A stretch of 64,000 bases of DNA, taken from contig CM049320.1 in assembly GCA_026874595.1 (NCBI GenBank), positions 5,585,464 through 5,649,463 on the forward strand. The letters are read 5' to 3'. The notes below the pieces were generated by a model that was not told where the DNA came from, ran no database searches, and saw only the letters and a list, made by a program, of their open reading frames with translations. Positions 12,701-26,800 of this stretch are shown piece by piece (position 1 is the first letter of the stretch; every line of letters begins with the position of its first letter). This DNA is from Sipunculus nudus. Its lineage: Eukaryota; Annelida; Sipuncula; Golfingiida; Sipunculidae. The position numbers and the translations under genes are program-made.

Positions 12701-15700
12701 CAGATAAAAACTTCTTAATGGAAAAAGTGGATCTGCTTAAAAAAATAGGATTATATATAAACTTAAATGCATTATTCTCTTGAAAGTGAAATAAAGGTAT
12801 TAGTCCATTCTGTCCACTTGCCTGTCCATCTGTAAATTTTGTATGCAACACAGTATCTCAAAACTTTTACTGTTTTTCTTCATGACAGTCTTGTCAGAGT
12901 ACTAGTTTGCAATCATATATTTAGAACTTTACTATAACCAAGTAGGAGGGCCCCTTTTTCTCTTAGCTTTTCATATTCTTATATAAATGAAAAACATTAC
13001 AATAGAATATTTCTACATCCACCTTCGTGCTGCCCTCACTTTTCCCTTCTCCGAACCCCATCCCAAAGTCAGCCTCAGTAAGCAAGAACAAGATGAATCA
13101 GATATATTCATACTTTAATATTTTGTATAACTATTCGTCCATGTGTACCTATGTACATGCCAGAAATTATGTCAATATTGTGTAATATGTAGACATAGTG
13201 GGCATCACAATAATGTACCTTGTCAAGACTAAAGAGATATTGTGTCATACAGTCACATATTCATAAATCACTTCATCAGCATAGTTAATCAAAACATCAT
13301 ATCTGTCAAATTGAACGCTTGCAGACTACCATACACTTTAGATCCTTCAACAAAAAGCCTTATCATCATTCTACTACTGCTTATTACTGCTGTCATTGCA
13401 TTCATATTTGCTCAAATATATCACAATTTTCAACCCCTCCTAAATAAATAAAAAATAAACCACTTTATTTGACTCTATTAATCCATCAGTCAGGTAATTT
13501 CATTTATCATTTACTCACATATTACATTACATTCCTTTATAATAGCCTAACATGTACATGATATTCATAAGCTTTATCGACTCGATATAGTATCACAGTG
13601 GAGAAACATTTATAGTCCAATCACGATCAGCTGAGCGCCGTGACCCATGGGTCCCTTGTTTTTGTATGCTTATTGCCTGAGAGCACTCACACACCTGTAA
13701 ATGTTGCCATCCTCATACAAGTCAGAGTAAACTTTACTGAAGTATGTGTTACTGCTTTTTGCATATCCACAATGCCAAAATGTAAACTTAATGGTATTAG
13801 CCATAAAGTTATTACATACATTTGTTATTAAGTTAGAATAAAATTTTATACTAATTTTGAGTCCTTCAGGGCTTCATGAATGCAAGGGTTAGTGTCTGTA
13901 ATGCTCAAAATCCCAATTGATGCATTGTTCTGTGGGTCTAAGCATCCGACTGGACACGCAAAATTTAGTGCACTTTGAGCAGGGAATCAAATTTGGCTGT
14001 TGTAGCAGTGAGTGAACACTGGTGATATCCTCAAAAACAGTCAATTATGTAAATACTGTGCTGACAACTTAGCCCTAGTTTTGATTCTGATCAAATGATC
14101 ATATAATGAATCAAATATTTATACAATGACACTATCTATTCATAAAATGAAACGAAAATTAAACAAGCAAAGAAATTTACCAACCTCTTCTATGTTCAGC
14201 ACCAATCACCCCATCACATTTTATCGGTCAATGAAATTAAAATGAACAGTGGGAGTGTGGGTAGGCAGTTCTTTCCTTGATGCCATCGTTGTCAGCCATT
14301 ACCTTTTTCCATTAACTTATCCCTGATGGTGTAACCAACTCCTGGAGTAGGTTGCATTTTTCTTGAACAATGAACTTGAACAGGTTCATGAGCAAAAACA
14401 GCCTCTGTTCATGAACAGAAGTATGAAGAGGAAAATGTTCATGGAACAAAAATCTGCGCCCCTGCTGATCGGATGATGTCATTTAAAAAAATACAGCCAG
14501 CTAAAATGAAGGTGGCTTCTCATGCATCATTGAGCATGTAAAGTTGTGAAATGTAAAAAAGAAATTTGTTGTAACATTGTTAAATACAATATTAGGCTGT
14601 GATCTATATATGCAGCTTTCTTGGAAATATAAAAAATATAGCCTTTTTAGAAAATTATCTAAAAAAAACCAGGAGGACACAGGTTGTTGGAACAACATAT
14701 ATTATTTAGTACTAAATATTGAATGCACCTTATAATATTTTGATTGACACTTTTCCAGCATCTGAGAATCTGACCTTAATCAACTGTGATGAATTGATGA
14801 AGAAGGTGACCCTTGATGATCCTAACATTGCAGCTTTGCTTCAGTCTACAGTAAGTAAAAAAAAGTTGAACCCTTAACTAAACTCCCAGTGTCTCGGATA
14901 AAGAGGTAAAGATGTGCACTGCAAGGGATCAAACGTTAGCTCAAATGATTAAGTCAGCTTAGCCATAACAATTGCCCATTGTTCATCTTGATGTTGTTAA
15001 AAGTGCATCAGCAGTAAGGAAATTAGAAAATTTGCTGATTGTTTGCATAATATTTCACAATGTTTCATATACTGTTTGTTATGTGTATAAATTGAAAGAT
15101 ACCTTATTGAACTTAAAACTGAGATAAAGAAATATAGTTTATATTAGTGGTGGGCCGATCATAAATGGAAAGTCAATCACTCGATTAACAAAGGCAACCA
15201 TCGATTACATCATAATCATGACTGTTTTTTTTCCCCAGAATGCCTGCAATGTTATAGGCTAAAATTATCCTTCCATTTTTTACAATATTCCGCGCTTCAG
15301 ATGATTAGTCTTTGTTCCCATATTACCTTAAAGTAACTGAGTATAAGACGTTAGATGAGAGAACAGAGGACTTAATAAACCTCTGTGAACTGGCAGGGAG
15401 CTGCAGAATAAGCGGGGAGCTGTGTAACGAGATGTACATTGCACAGTTTGGGCAGTATGGCGTTAAAATGCTCCATAAATTCTCTAGGTCTATGCAGCAA
15501 GTAGATGTCCTGGATAGTGGTTTAATTCTTGATTATTATAAATAATTAAAAGGAAACTTTGAAAAGCATATCTTACTAATAATAGAAAATTATATAAAAA
15601 AGGCAAAACTTCTTTTTATCAGGTAGAATTACAAAGACATGCGGGCTGGGTTAAGAAAGTACAGTTTCACAGATAACTGCATATTTTTCTTTATATTTGC

Positions 15701-18700
15701 CTGAACCGATCACTAATCAATCATTGATAAGTTTGCTCAAACCAATGATTGATTATGAAAAATGAACCGACTCCTACCACTAGTTTATATATACATAAAG
15801 AATATATAGAATACATTACTGAAAAGGTGGCACTTCTAAATTTTCATATAGGGATATAAAGAAATTTATAGTGTAACTAATTTTACATACACTGGGATCT
15901 TGACTTTCTAAGACAGCTTAATCTAAGTGCCATTACCAATGGGTCCCTTTTTAATTTTAATTGAAGGCCAATTTAAATATTAATTTAGATATTTTTAGAT
16001 TTAGTTTGAAAAGCTATTTTATTATGTATGAGCATATGTTGGTATGCTTTACACTTTTACTTGACAATATTCTTTATGCTGATAAAGAAAATGTACTACT
16101 GAAATAAAACACATATATATGGGAATCATGGTCTATATTAACTGTGTGGATATGTTTGTACATGTTACATTATGTCTTCCATAATAAATACTTAAAATAA
16201 AACTGGAGTGTCTCATTGATTCAGCAAGAGGTAATGATGATCAGTTGGGTTGATCATATCCAAAAGTTTATGGGCACCCCATGGTAGAACAGACTTATAC
16301 TTGTCCAAAAATTGACTTATCTATACCTTTTGGTTGATTAACTACTGAATGTCCCGCTGAAACATGTAAAATTAAATGTAACCTCATACCTCAATAGATG
16401 TAACTTAATCAGCAACTTCTCTTCTGGCTCATACTAGCGGCCTGTCCCGCAAATGATGTGAAAATATTTACATGTACGGCAAGCCACAGATCCAGTCACT
16501 GTCTGCTGTGAAATATGCAATCATTGATTAGTTATGTCTTGACAGGCCTCACAGAGTTCCAACCTTTAGATATACAATGGTATACATGTACCAGTCAATA
16601 ATGCTGCGTTCGTTACCACTCAGAAATATGGTAATTACAAGTTTCCCAATGGAAAATACCCGTTCGAAATGTGATCCAAGTTGAAAGTACCACTGGTAAA
16701 CTGCATGGGATTTTGCGGAGCATGTCAATTAGTCCAGCTTAGCCACCTTCACCTTTATTCTTTGCTTTTCGAGGAGGGAGAAAATAAAGACTCCAGTATT
16801 CAACTGGTTCACATAAAAGTTTTAAATGAAAAATAAAATTGAACAAATTTGACATGAAACATATTTTGTTAATCATATCTTTTTGGTTACTGTAACAACC
16901 TAAACATCCAGTCAGTGGGTCTTTTGTTGGGTACCAAACGTTTGCAAGTCGTATGTATGACCTGCCATCTGGTAATTACCATATTTCCAAGCGGTAATGA
17001 ATGCAGCATTATGCCTAATTGTAGGAGAAGTGTGAATTAGTTTTGTAGTGTGCCTCATGAGGGCAAGGCCTGCCACTGTCCTTCATAATCTCCACAGAGA
17101 GAACACAATCTGTTTGGGCTATTGATGGGCCCCTGCTCCTATTCATGCACACAGTCTGCAAGTCTCTGATACAGGGTCTAAAGCTAAAATGTGTTCTATG
17201 AATGGACCAACAAATTATTATGAACATACTTGATCTTATAGGGAACCTTTGAAAAATTGGACAGGGGATGATCATCGGTGCTAACATAAACATAGCACAT
17301 GGGACTCTGTGCATCACCTCCGTCACAACACCTATCGAATCAGGAGATGCCCCGAAAGACTTTGCCTAAAAAATGTAGTATGTTCCTGCTGTTTGAAACA
17401 TTGTGTATTGCAGTGGCTTAGGAACCCAATACATAGGCTTGCACTGTGCATGTCATTTCAGCTGAGGCCCATGGACCTATCATACAAATCTATTGCAACA
17501 TGCTCTACAATATTTACGTTCGGCCCATGGACCATATTGTCCATCCAGCAGAGATATATTAGAGGACATGAAGGCCCATGTATGGACTAGTTTGGACTAC
17601 TTCTTGTTTGGGATCTGTCACAGATGAGCAAAATCAGACCTTTTTATGATAAACAGACACATGTATCCTTGACATTCATAGATAAATCTTCTAGGTGGAG
17701 AATGTGTCCCACATAGCTTTTGCTGTTGCCACATAGCCAGTTGGGCTATAGTAGTCTTTGAGTTTGACCACATAGTTTTCATTTTCAGGTGAATGTGTAT
17801 CCTCTGAACCAGCCTATCAAAGGAAGAGCACTCTTCATAGACCAAGACACCTTGAATGAACAAACACTGAAGGAGCTTGATGTACAAAATGCAGATAGCT
17901 TAGGGTTCAATCCATTAGATAGTGCAAATGTGGGACCACTGCTTGATAACTTAGGATACAAAAGCAGCACAAAAGACAACTTAAATCAAAAGGTGACTAA
18001 CAGGAATCACTAATGAATATCAACTATTATATTTTCACCCATATTAGTTTGCTATTTGTGCATGTATTTGTTTTTTTTACTGTAGAAATATAATGATGTT
18101 TATATCAATGTCAGAATGACAGGGTCCCTTTTGTTGCATGTTAACATTGAAAATGAAGATTAATTTTTACACTACCTTTTATATATGTTCAACTGAAAAG
18201 GATGTTTATTCCAATTGCAAATATTATCATTTCATTATTTCAAAGTTTACAGGACATTTAATCATTAAAAATCTGTAAATACATTGAGAATCATCAAAAC
18301 AGACAATTTCCTGTCCCAATGATCCAAAGCTGCTCTTCAGATAATAGACATTTCTTGTTTCATTTCTTTTAAACCATATCCTTTTTGTATGTATTTTGAT
18401 CACTTTACTTCTTGGATTCTTTCTTGTCTGCCCCTCATTTTGTATCTTGAACCCAGCCTTGAGACCACTCCACAATTGTGACCACCTCGGAACTATGACC
18501 ACTTACCTTAGTCCCAAATACTGTGAAGTGGTTTTGTTAGAGGGACTTTAATTTTGCGCTTTTATCAGGAGTCAAATTTGCACTTAATTAAGGACACACA
18601 TTATTTTGATGCTTGGAAGATGGCAGCATTCTCTCCTGGTGCACAGAAACTTGGGGCTGGTAATCCCTCTATGCTGAGGCTTTTTCAACCATGATGTTAG

Positions 18701-20774
18701 AGAAGTCATGTTGTCATAAGAGGTCATAACAATTGATATCTCAGCTGAAATTACTTCCAATTTATAGTGATTTGCAGATGCACCTATTAAACAGGTAGCA
18801 TTTGAAGACCTTTAGAACACCCTCCCGATGACTTAGAAGTATGACAGAGCTGAGAGCCAGCAGCAATTGTTGTCAGCTCTTGTTTGTTGTTCACACAAAT
18901 AGGGCTGCTTCTAGTTAGTATTCACAGTAGTTGTTGTTGAGCAAATCTACATATAGTCAGATGTCAAACAAAGTCATGGTTGCAGTACCATTGCATTATC
19001 AAACATGATTAGTCCCAGTTAATTGTTATTTTATTACCCCATCTTTGCCACTTGACAGTACTGTGAGCATTATAAGTCTAAAACTAAAGGACAGATTGGG
19101 ATGAAATTATGCAAGTCCATTGACCTTGGACTCCTTCATCTTGTACTCATGACTGGTGGCCCCATCTACAATTATTTAGCCGTGGCGTCCATCTGTACAT
19201 GTGCTTCGGGTGAAAATTGCTCATATCTCCGGAGTGGTTCAAGGTATTGGTCTGAAATTTGGCAAGTCAATCCATCTTTGTAAGTTTTCTCATAATCCAG
19301 ACAGGTGGCGCCACCTACCTTCCCCTTTTTGTAGAACAAATTAATGCCCTTTTCTGAGGAGTTATTTGCCCTTTTGGCCTGAAATGTGCATGTCCATAGA
19401 TCTTGGTGTCCTCCATCTTGTACTCAAGACTGGTGGTGCCATTTGCCATTTTTTTTGTGTTGCGTCCATCTGTCCATTTGTTTTAGGTGTAAATTCCTCA
19501 TATCTGAGGAGTCGTTCAATGTGTTGGTCTCCATTTTGGCATGAACATCCATCTTGAAGAGTTTTCTTGTCAATCAGACAGGTGGCACTACCTACCTTAC
19601 CATTTTGATAGTATAAATTAATCCCCTTTTCTCAAGAGTGATTCATCATATTGGCCCTAAATGGGAAAATATTGTTTCTCAAGTTGATAGATGGAAGAAA
19701 CCATAGTCACTTGCCAAATGCCAGTATATGCAGCTTAAGATGGGTGGCCTATTCTTAAAGGGGTGGTGGTTTGTTTTCTGGGGATACTATGGCACCTGCA
19801 GTGCCAAGAAATATATAGTTACGTATTGTTTATTCTTTGGGGACACCATCATCAGTTGCCCGTAGTACATAAGCGGTCACCAAGAGCTTGTTAGGTGATA
19901 GGTTGGGCTACAAGTCTGTCTTTTATATAATCGTTTAATAATAATTTGATAAAAAATAATGACATATTCATACTGATATGCCTAAAAATTTGACCTGCGC
20001 TTATGCTGTAAAATGAAAATAGCAGAAATTCAGACATGCCAAATTAACCACTTCCACAGTATATGATCCAGGTAACTGAGATTTTCACAATTAGGATCAT
20101 CCCCCCCCCCCCCCGCCCCCGCAAAATATTGGGTTCCACTATATCTTGAACCCTTTCTTTATCAGCAACTCACATCATGTCTTGAAGAAGAGGTGGAACG
20201 TCTCAACACAGAAGGGGTAGACTCCTTCATCCTCATCATGATAGCGGTCGGGAGCCCCGACGGGAAGCACCTGATTCTGAAGGATGGACACAGAATCACC
20301 ACTGATGAAATATTGTCGTACTTTCAAGGTGATAAATGCAGGGGACTACGTGGGAAACCCAAACTCTTCATTTTCCATTCACACTTAGGTGAGCCTGGTG
20401 TTTTTACCTATTTAACATGTATGCCTGAAAAGGTAGCATATGTGATGTCAAACTTCTGATATAGCAGTGATATAGTTGAGTTCAAACCATTTGAGTCTGA
20501 ATACAAGTGGGACTCCAAGCCACTACAGTCCAAGTCTGAGTCTTAGAGGTTTGAGCCCTCGTCTGCCTTTTTTGGGTCAGAGTCATTTGAAACGCAAGTC
20601 CAAGCCTGAGTCAAATAAGAATCTCTGTAATATAAGAAATTAAAAATTGAAATTAGAGATTATCATGTGTATTTTAATGTTAGTTTACACATGCATTTTA
20701 CTTGAATATGTAATTGTTTTAAGCTGAAAATGCAGAGGCATAGTTTGTTGTAATATTCTTTTAGTGGTTGGCGC

Positions 20775-20819
<45 letters not shown>

Positions 20820-23800
20820 GATGTATATAAGTCTGTATAGCATATGACAGAGTATTTTCTTCTGCTGGACTTGAGACAGACTTTGCCTGATTTCTTGAGC
20901 CCATACCTCTTAGTCCAAGTATAAGTCTGAGTCCAGGACTCTCAAGCCCAAGTCCAAGTCTGAGTCAATTAAATAAGTTAACTCAACTCTGAGTCCAGGC
21001 TTGAGTCCTATATCACTGCTTTATTGTTATCATTAAACCTAAGACTTGAGTACTCATTACCATGATAACACTAGAATAGGGCTTTAGATTAATTTATTTA
21101 ATGTTTGTTATTTTGTTAAAATTGAGGGTTATTAAATTCCATGAATTTCGGGAACCATTAAACTTTTGTGAGTAAACTATGGAGGACCACATTCAAGGAT
21201 CTACTTTATTCTTTGTTTTAGTCACCACCTCTGTTGCCAGCCCTTTACAGGCTGATAATGTAGACTACAGACTGACCACAGACGGTGCTGGGGATATCCT
21301 GCCAAAAGAAGTGTTTGATGGGTCAGGACTCGGTGACACATCAAAGAATTTCCATGATACAATGGATGCTGAGCCAAGACCACCGAGGAAGGGGATTATT
21401 GTCCACCCTAAAGGAGACTGGTACAAAGTACATGCAACTACTGCAGGTAACCTTTGCTGTTTAACCTTGACCTTATAACTTTTTTTCTATCTAACTTAAC
21501 CCACTCAGTCTCTGTGCCTTCTTAACTAAACTTTTAAATGTCTCTTTAATGTCTTTTTAATGTCTTTTTAATGTCTGCTATACTGTTTGCTGCCCCCACA
21601 CACACACATATTTTTGAGTTTCATTGGTTTATCATATATGATTTATTACAAACATATTTGAACAAGTAATTAAGACAAGTTGAAATAGTCCAAATCTGAG
21701 TGCAAGTCTGAGTCCAGGCCACTCAAGTCTGAGTCCAGGCCTCTCAAGGCTGTGTCCAGGCCACTCAAGTCTGAGTCCAGGCCACTCAAGTCTAAGTCTG
21801 AGTCCAGGCCACTCATTTCCAAGTCTTGGTCCAGGCAATTCAAGTCCAGGTCTGTGTCCGGGCTACTCAAGTCCAGGTCCACTCAAGTCCAAGTCTGAGT
21901 CCAGGCCACTCAAGTCCAAGTCTGAGTCCAGGCCACTCAAGTCCAAGTCTGAGTCCAGGACACTCAAGTCCAAGTCTTAGTTCAGGCCACTCAAGTCCAA
22001 GTCTTAGTTCAGGCCACTCAAGTCCAAGTCTTAGTTCAGGCTACTCAAGTCCAAGTCTTAGTTCAGGCCACTCAAGTCCAAGTCTTAGTTCAGGCTACTC
22101 AAGTCCAGTTCTGAGTCCAGGACATTCAAGTCCAAGTCTTAGTTCAGGCCACTCAAGTCCAAGTCTGAGTCAAGGCCATTCAAGTCTGAGTCCAGGCCAC
22201 TCAAGTCCAAGTCTGAGTCCAGGCCACTCAAGTCCAAGCCATAGTTCAGGCCACTCAAGTCCAAGTCTGAGTCAAGGCCACTCAAGTCCAAGTCTGAGTC
22301 CAGGCCACTCAAGTCCAAGTCTGAGTCCTAGTTTAGGCCACTCAAGTCTGAGTCCTAGTTCAGGCCACTCAAATCTGAGTCCTAGTTCACTCAAATATCC
22401 CTGGCCTGGCTACCTCTGGCCCTGGGTGATTTCTACATTATTATTATATTATCCACACAGTTTGCAGACAGTGTCTTTAAAATATACAGACCATGTTTCC
22501 TTAAAAAAGTTAAGCTACTTGTAAGCTGAACTTAAACAGTATAAAGCAATTGTACTTTATTTAATTTGAAAGTATTTTTTGCAGACTGAATGCTACCACT
22601 TTGATTAGATTGTTAACTTTGATTATTCAACCCTTATAGACAGCTGATTCCTTTAACAATTGGGTCCCTTGTTTATAGCTGTGCTGACTGAAACATTGAT
22701 CATGGAGTTTTTAGCAAACCTGTGAGCTAATGCGATGGCGCGGCGGCATACGTACACCTACTGAAGTCCACCCTCCAATGTTGGCTGTCCACCGTCCATG
22801 GCTGTAAGTCAGAAAATGTAGAAGCTAGCAGCTCCAAATTACATATAAGAATTAGTCACATGTGAAAATTGGTGCCCTAGAGCTTATTATTGGGTATCTG
22901 CATTAATTTTGATTTTATAGAGAAAAAGCTTAAAAACCTCTAAAAATCTTCTTCTCTAGAAATTTGTCCAGATAAAATGTCCAATAATTCACAGAAATGT
23001 TCCCTGGAATAATCTCTTTCAAATTGTTCGAATGGTTTCAGTTGGGTGATTTTTTACTGAGTTACAGGAATTTGAACCTAGTCATTTGCATGCTTTAATT
23101 ACTATCTCAGAAAAGGCTGGAGCTATCATCATCAAATTTTACGTTAATGTTGGTCACTTGAGTCATATCTGAAATTGAGGTATTGGTGGCGCCACCTGCA
23201 TTGGTCTTTTTGTATGGGGGTCAACGGTGCCTGAAGCATACAGAGGGCTACAAAATGCTCTCTGAAAGCATTAAGCCAAATTGTTTAATATTGCACAGAA
23301 ATGCTCCTAGGGTAGTGCTTTCTTATGTTTATACAGATGATCTCTGTTCAATGACTTTTGGTTGAGTTATGGGAAGCTGAATATAGTCAAATGTTATAGC
23401 AGCCCATTTCTGCTCAGTGGCTACAAAGATCTTCATCTCAAAAACACCTGGGTCAAATTCTTTAATCCCACACATGAATTATTCAGTGATTTTCTTAGAT
23501 TTTATACAGGAAAAGTGAAAAAAAGATATAAAAATCTTCTTCTCAGAAACTTTCCAGCCAAATTGTCCAGTATTTCACAGAAATGATCCCTAGAACAATC
23601 TATAGCAAATTTGTTTGAATTTGGTTGAGTTACTGGAGGTTTAACTTAGCCATCTGTGCAAAAAAGCATACTAACCTTAAAATCTCAGAAACAGCTGGAG
23701 CTGTTATCACCAAATTTTATGCCAGTGTTTGTCACATGAGTCATATCTGAAATTGACTTGTTGGTGGCGCCACCTACATTGATCTGGTTTTTACAAAATG

Positions 23801-26800
23801 TAAGTTTAGACTCTTCTAGCTTATTCACTGTTTATTATGAAACTGCTAAGCTGATTGAATATAACATTACAAGAATTGTTCTATGGTATTGTTCTGTCAG
23901 TTTTATAAGAATAGATTGGGTAATTGCAGCTTTAAGAAAGCAGTGTAGCCAATTGAAGAAAGCTTTCAGTGTTTGAAAAAGATTTGGCAGTATGGCAAGT
24001 TTCAACTTGTCAAGTCAAGAGGTCAATCAGTGCACTCAGATCCAGTCCAGACATCACCATGGCAACTGACTTGGCTCTGCCTGGTGGCCAGATATAGTCT
24101 AGACGTCTAGACCGTGTGTGTAGACATACCGTCTAGACGTCTAGAACCTGCCAACTGTGAATCTTGTTTATTGTCACATAAACCTGAAATCCCAAACCAT
24201 TTCCCATATAAACAATGGTTAATCTGACCGTTTAATATCATGGAATATTGTCATAATCCTGTTTATTGTTATGCTTTGAACCCTTGGCAGTGATACCTGT
24301 TTGCAGTTAATATCACATCAAATGCCGGTCGACACGGCAAGCAACAAGGCCAAGACCCTGTAATCAGTCAGGCGTATCAAATGCTCACATCTCCCACCTG
24401 TGTGCAGCAGGCAAGTGTAGTGATGCATCCGGGTCACTCCCCGTCAGTAAGCTAATCAACGTCTTAAGGTACCACGGTAATCCAGATCACTGCGTTTTTT
24501 TCGTACATTAACAAGGGCGATGCTTGCATTCACATGTCATACATAATGAACTCCTGGCCTTTGCAAGGCTGTGATTTACACCTCGGTGACGTTTCACAGA
24601 GATGATATGAAGCACGATCTGTATACAGTGCTCACGATTGGAAATGCCTTTAAGGGTCCACTTAAAGCTGGAGGTTTTTTTTTTACGCACTGGAGGAGAT
24701 ACCCGGTCCAAAACCTCAATCGCCGCAAAACTCCAGAATGCTAACAATGGCATGAAAGTGCCCGCTCCCCGAACAGTCCTATCATAAAGACTATCATAGA
24801 AGTTTAAGACATCCAGAAAATAAGATGTAATAGTTTGAAATGAATTATCTAGTAATTATCTAGTTTGTCTACGCATAACGTTATAACTGTGCCACATATT
24901 CCCAGACATTTGACCTCATGACCAAGATGGTACGTCTCTTTCTGTTGGCTAGTCGGATTGTTGTCAGTTATTGCGGCATGCAGCACATAACTTACAGAAA
25001 ATAAATTGTCAGGTGCGCATACATGTAATTTGATATACTGTTGTGCAATAAAAATATTCATGAATGTTTCTGTTTCCTTTTTTTTTTTGACAATTTATTA
25101 AATATCATTTGAGAAATAATGCTTCTTCTATGACTCAAAAGGACTTTGATGTTGAAGCCTACATAATGTCAGATCCCAGTTATAATCATAATTTAAGTAT
25201 GCACCACCTAGATTACAATAAGCAGGCTTGACTGTTGTTCAAGTTACAATCAGTATCTATAAATAACTTTGGCAGACTGCCAACCATTTCAGATCTGCCA
25301 AAAGGTCAAGTTTCAGTCTGTTAGAGCCAGTGGTGCTGTTACATGTGGCACATTAGGTACCCTTGACCTGGGGGAAAGCTGAGCCTCCATTGCCAGGAAG
25401 CATGAGTAGGTGCAACTCAATGCCAAGGCTAAAAGAGGAACTTGTTCAAAGATTTTATAGGGAAAAAGCTAAAAAACATTTTAAAATGTTTTTCTCTGAA
25501 ACCATGCTGCCAAATTGTCCGTTCTTCTGCCCTTATATACCTCCCTGGCAAAAAGAACATATCAGAAATATCCTGACTGATACATCCTGGAGTTTAGACT
25601 CTTCTAGCTTATTTACTGTTTTATTATGAAACTGCTAAGCTGATTGAATATAACATTATAAGAATTGTTCTATGGTATTGTTCTGTCAGTTTTATAAGAA
25701 TAGATTGGGTAATTGCAGCTTTAAGAAAGCAGTGTAGCCAATTGAAGAAAGCTTTCAGTGTTTGAAAAAGATTTGGCAGTATGGCAAGTTTCAACTTGTC
25801 AAGTCAAGAGGTCAATCAGTGCACTCAGATGCAGTCCAGACATCACCATGGCAACTGACTTGGCTCTGCCTGGTGTCCAGATATAGTCTAGACGTCTAGA
25901 CCGTGTGTGTAGACATACCGTCTAGACGTCTAGAACCTGCCAACTGTGAATCTTGTTTATTGTCACATAAACCTGAAATCCCAAACCATTTCCCATATAA
26001 ACAATGGTTAATCTGACCGTTTAATATCATGGAATATTGTCATAATCCTGTTTATTGTTATGCTTTGAACCCTTGGCAGTGATACCTGTTTGCAGTTAAT
26101 ATCACATTAAATGCCGGTCGACACGGCAAGCAACAAGGCCAAGACCCTGTAATCAGTCAGGCGTATCAAATGCTCACATCTCCCACCTGTGTGCAGCAGG
26201 CAAGTGTAGTGATGCATCCGATTCACTCCCCGTCAGTAAGCTAATTAACGTCTTAAGGTACCACGGTAATCCAGATCACTGCGTTTTTTTCGTACATTAA
26301 CAAGGGCGATGCTTGCATTCACATGTCATACATAATGAACTCCTGGCCTTTGCAAGGCTGAGATTTACACCTCGGTGACGTTTCACAGAGATGATATGAA
26401 GCACGATCTGTATACAGTGCTCACGATTGGAAATGCCTTTAAGGGTCCACTTAAAGCTGGAGGTTTTTTTTTTATGCACTGGAGGAGATACCCAGTCCAA
26501 AACCTAAATCGCCGCGAAACTCCAGAATGCTAACAATGGCATGAAAGTGCCCGCTCCCCGAACAGTCCTATCATAAAGACTATCATAGAAGTTTAAGACA
26601 TCCATAAAATAAGGTGTAATAGTTTGGAATGAATTATCTAGTAAAATAGTTTGTCTACGCATAACGTTATAACTGTGCCACATATTCCCAGACATTTGAC
26701 CTCATGACCAAGATGGTACGTCTCTTTCTGTTGGCTAGTCGGATTGTTGTCAGTTATTGCGGCATGCAGCACATAACTTACAGAAAATAAATTGTCAGGT

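Noticed and set aside
15312-15545. 77-codon open frame inside hAT MITE copy 1
   Set aside because: The matching part of copy 2 is disrupted and no hAT transposase motif is present.
21826-22524. 232-codon open frame of SSPSLSPGH-type repeats
   Set aside because: It is the 27-base minisatellite read in one frame; the opposite strand is open too, and it lies inside an intron.
23183-23365. Reverse-transcriptase-like YxDD word
   Set aside because: The frame shows YTDD by chance; no other RT motifs occur around it and the sequence is a non-coding repeat unit.
24508-25061. Minus-strand proteins conserved in both tandem copies (also 26297-26847)
   Set aside because: Identity reflects the recent duplication of the whole segment, not coding constraint; no domain is recognisable.
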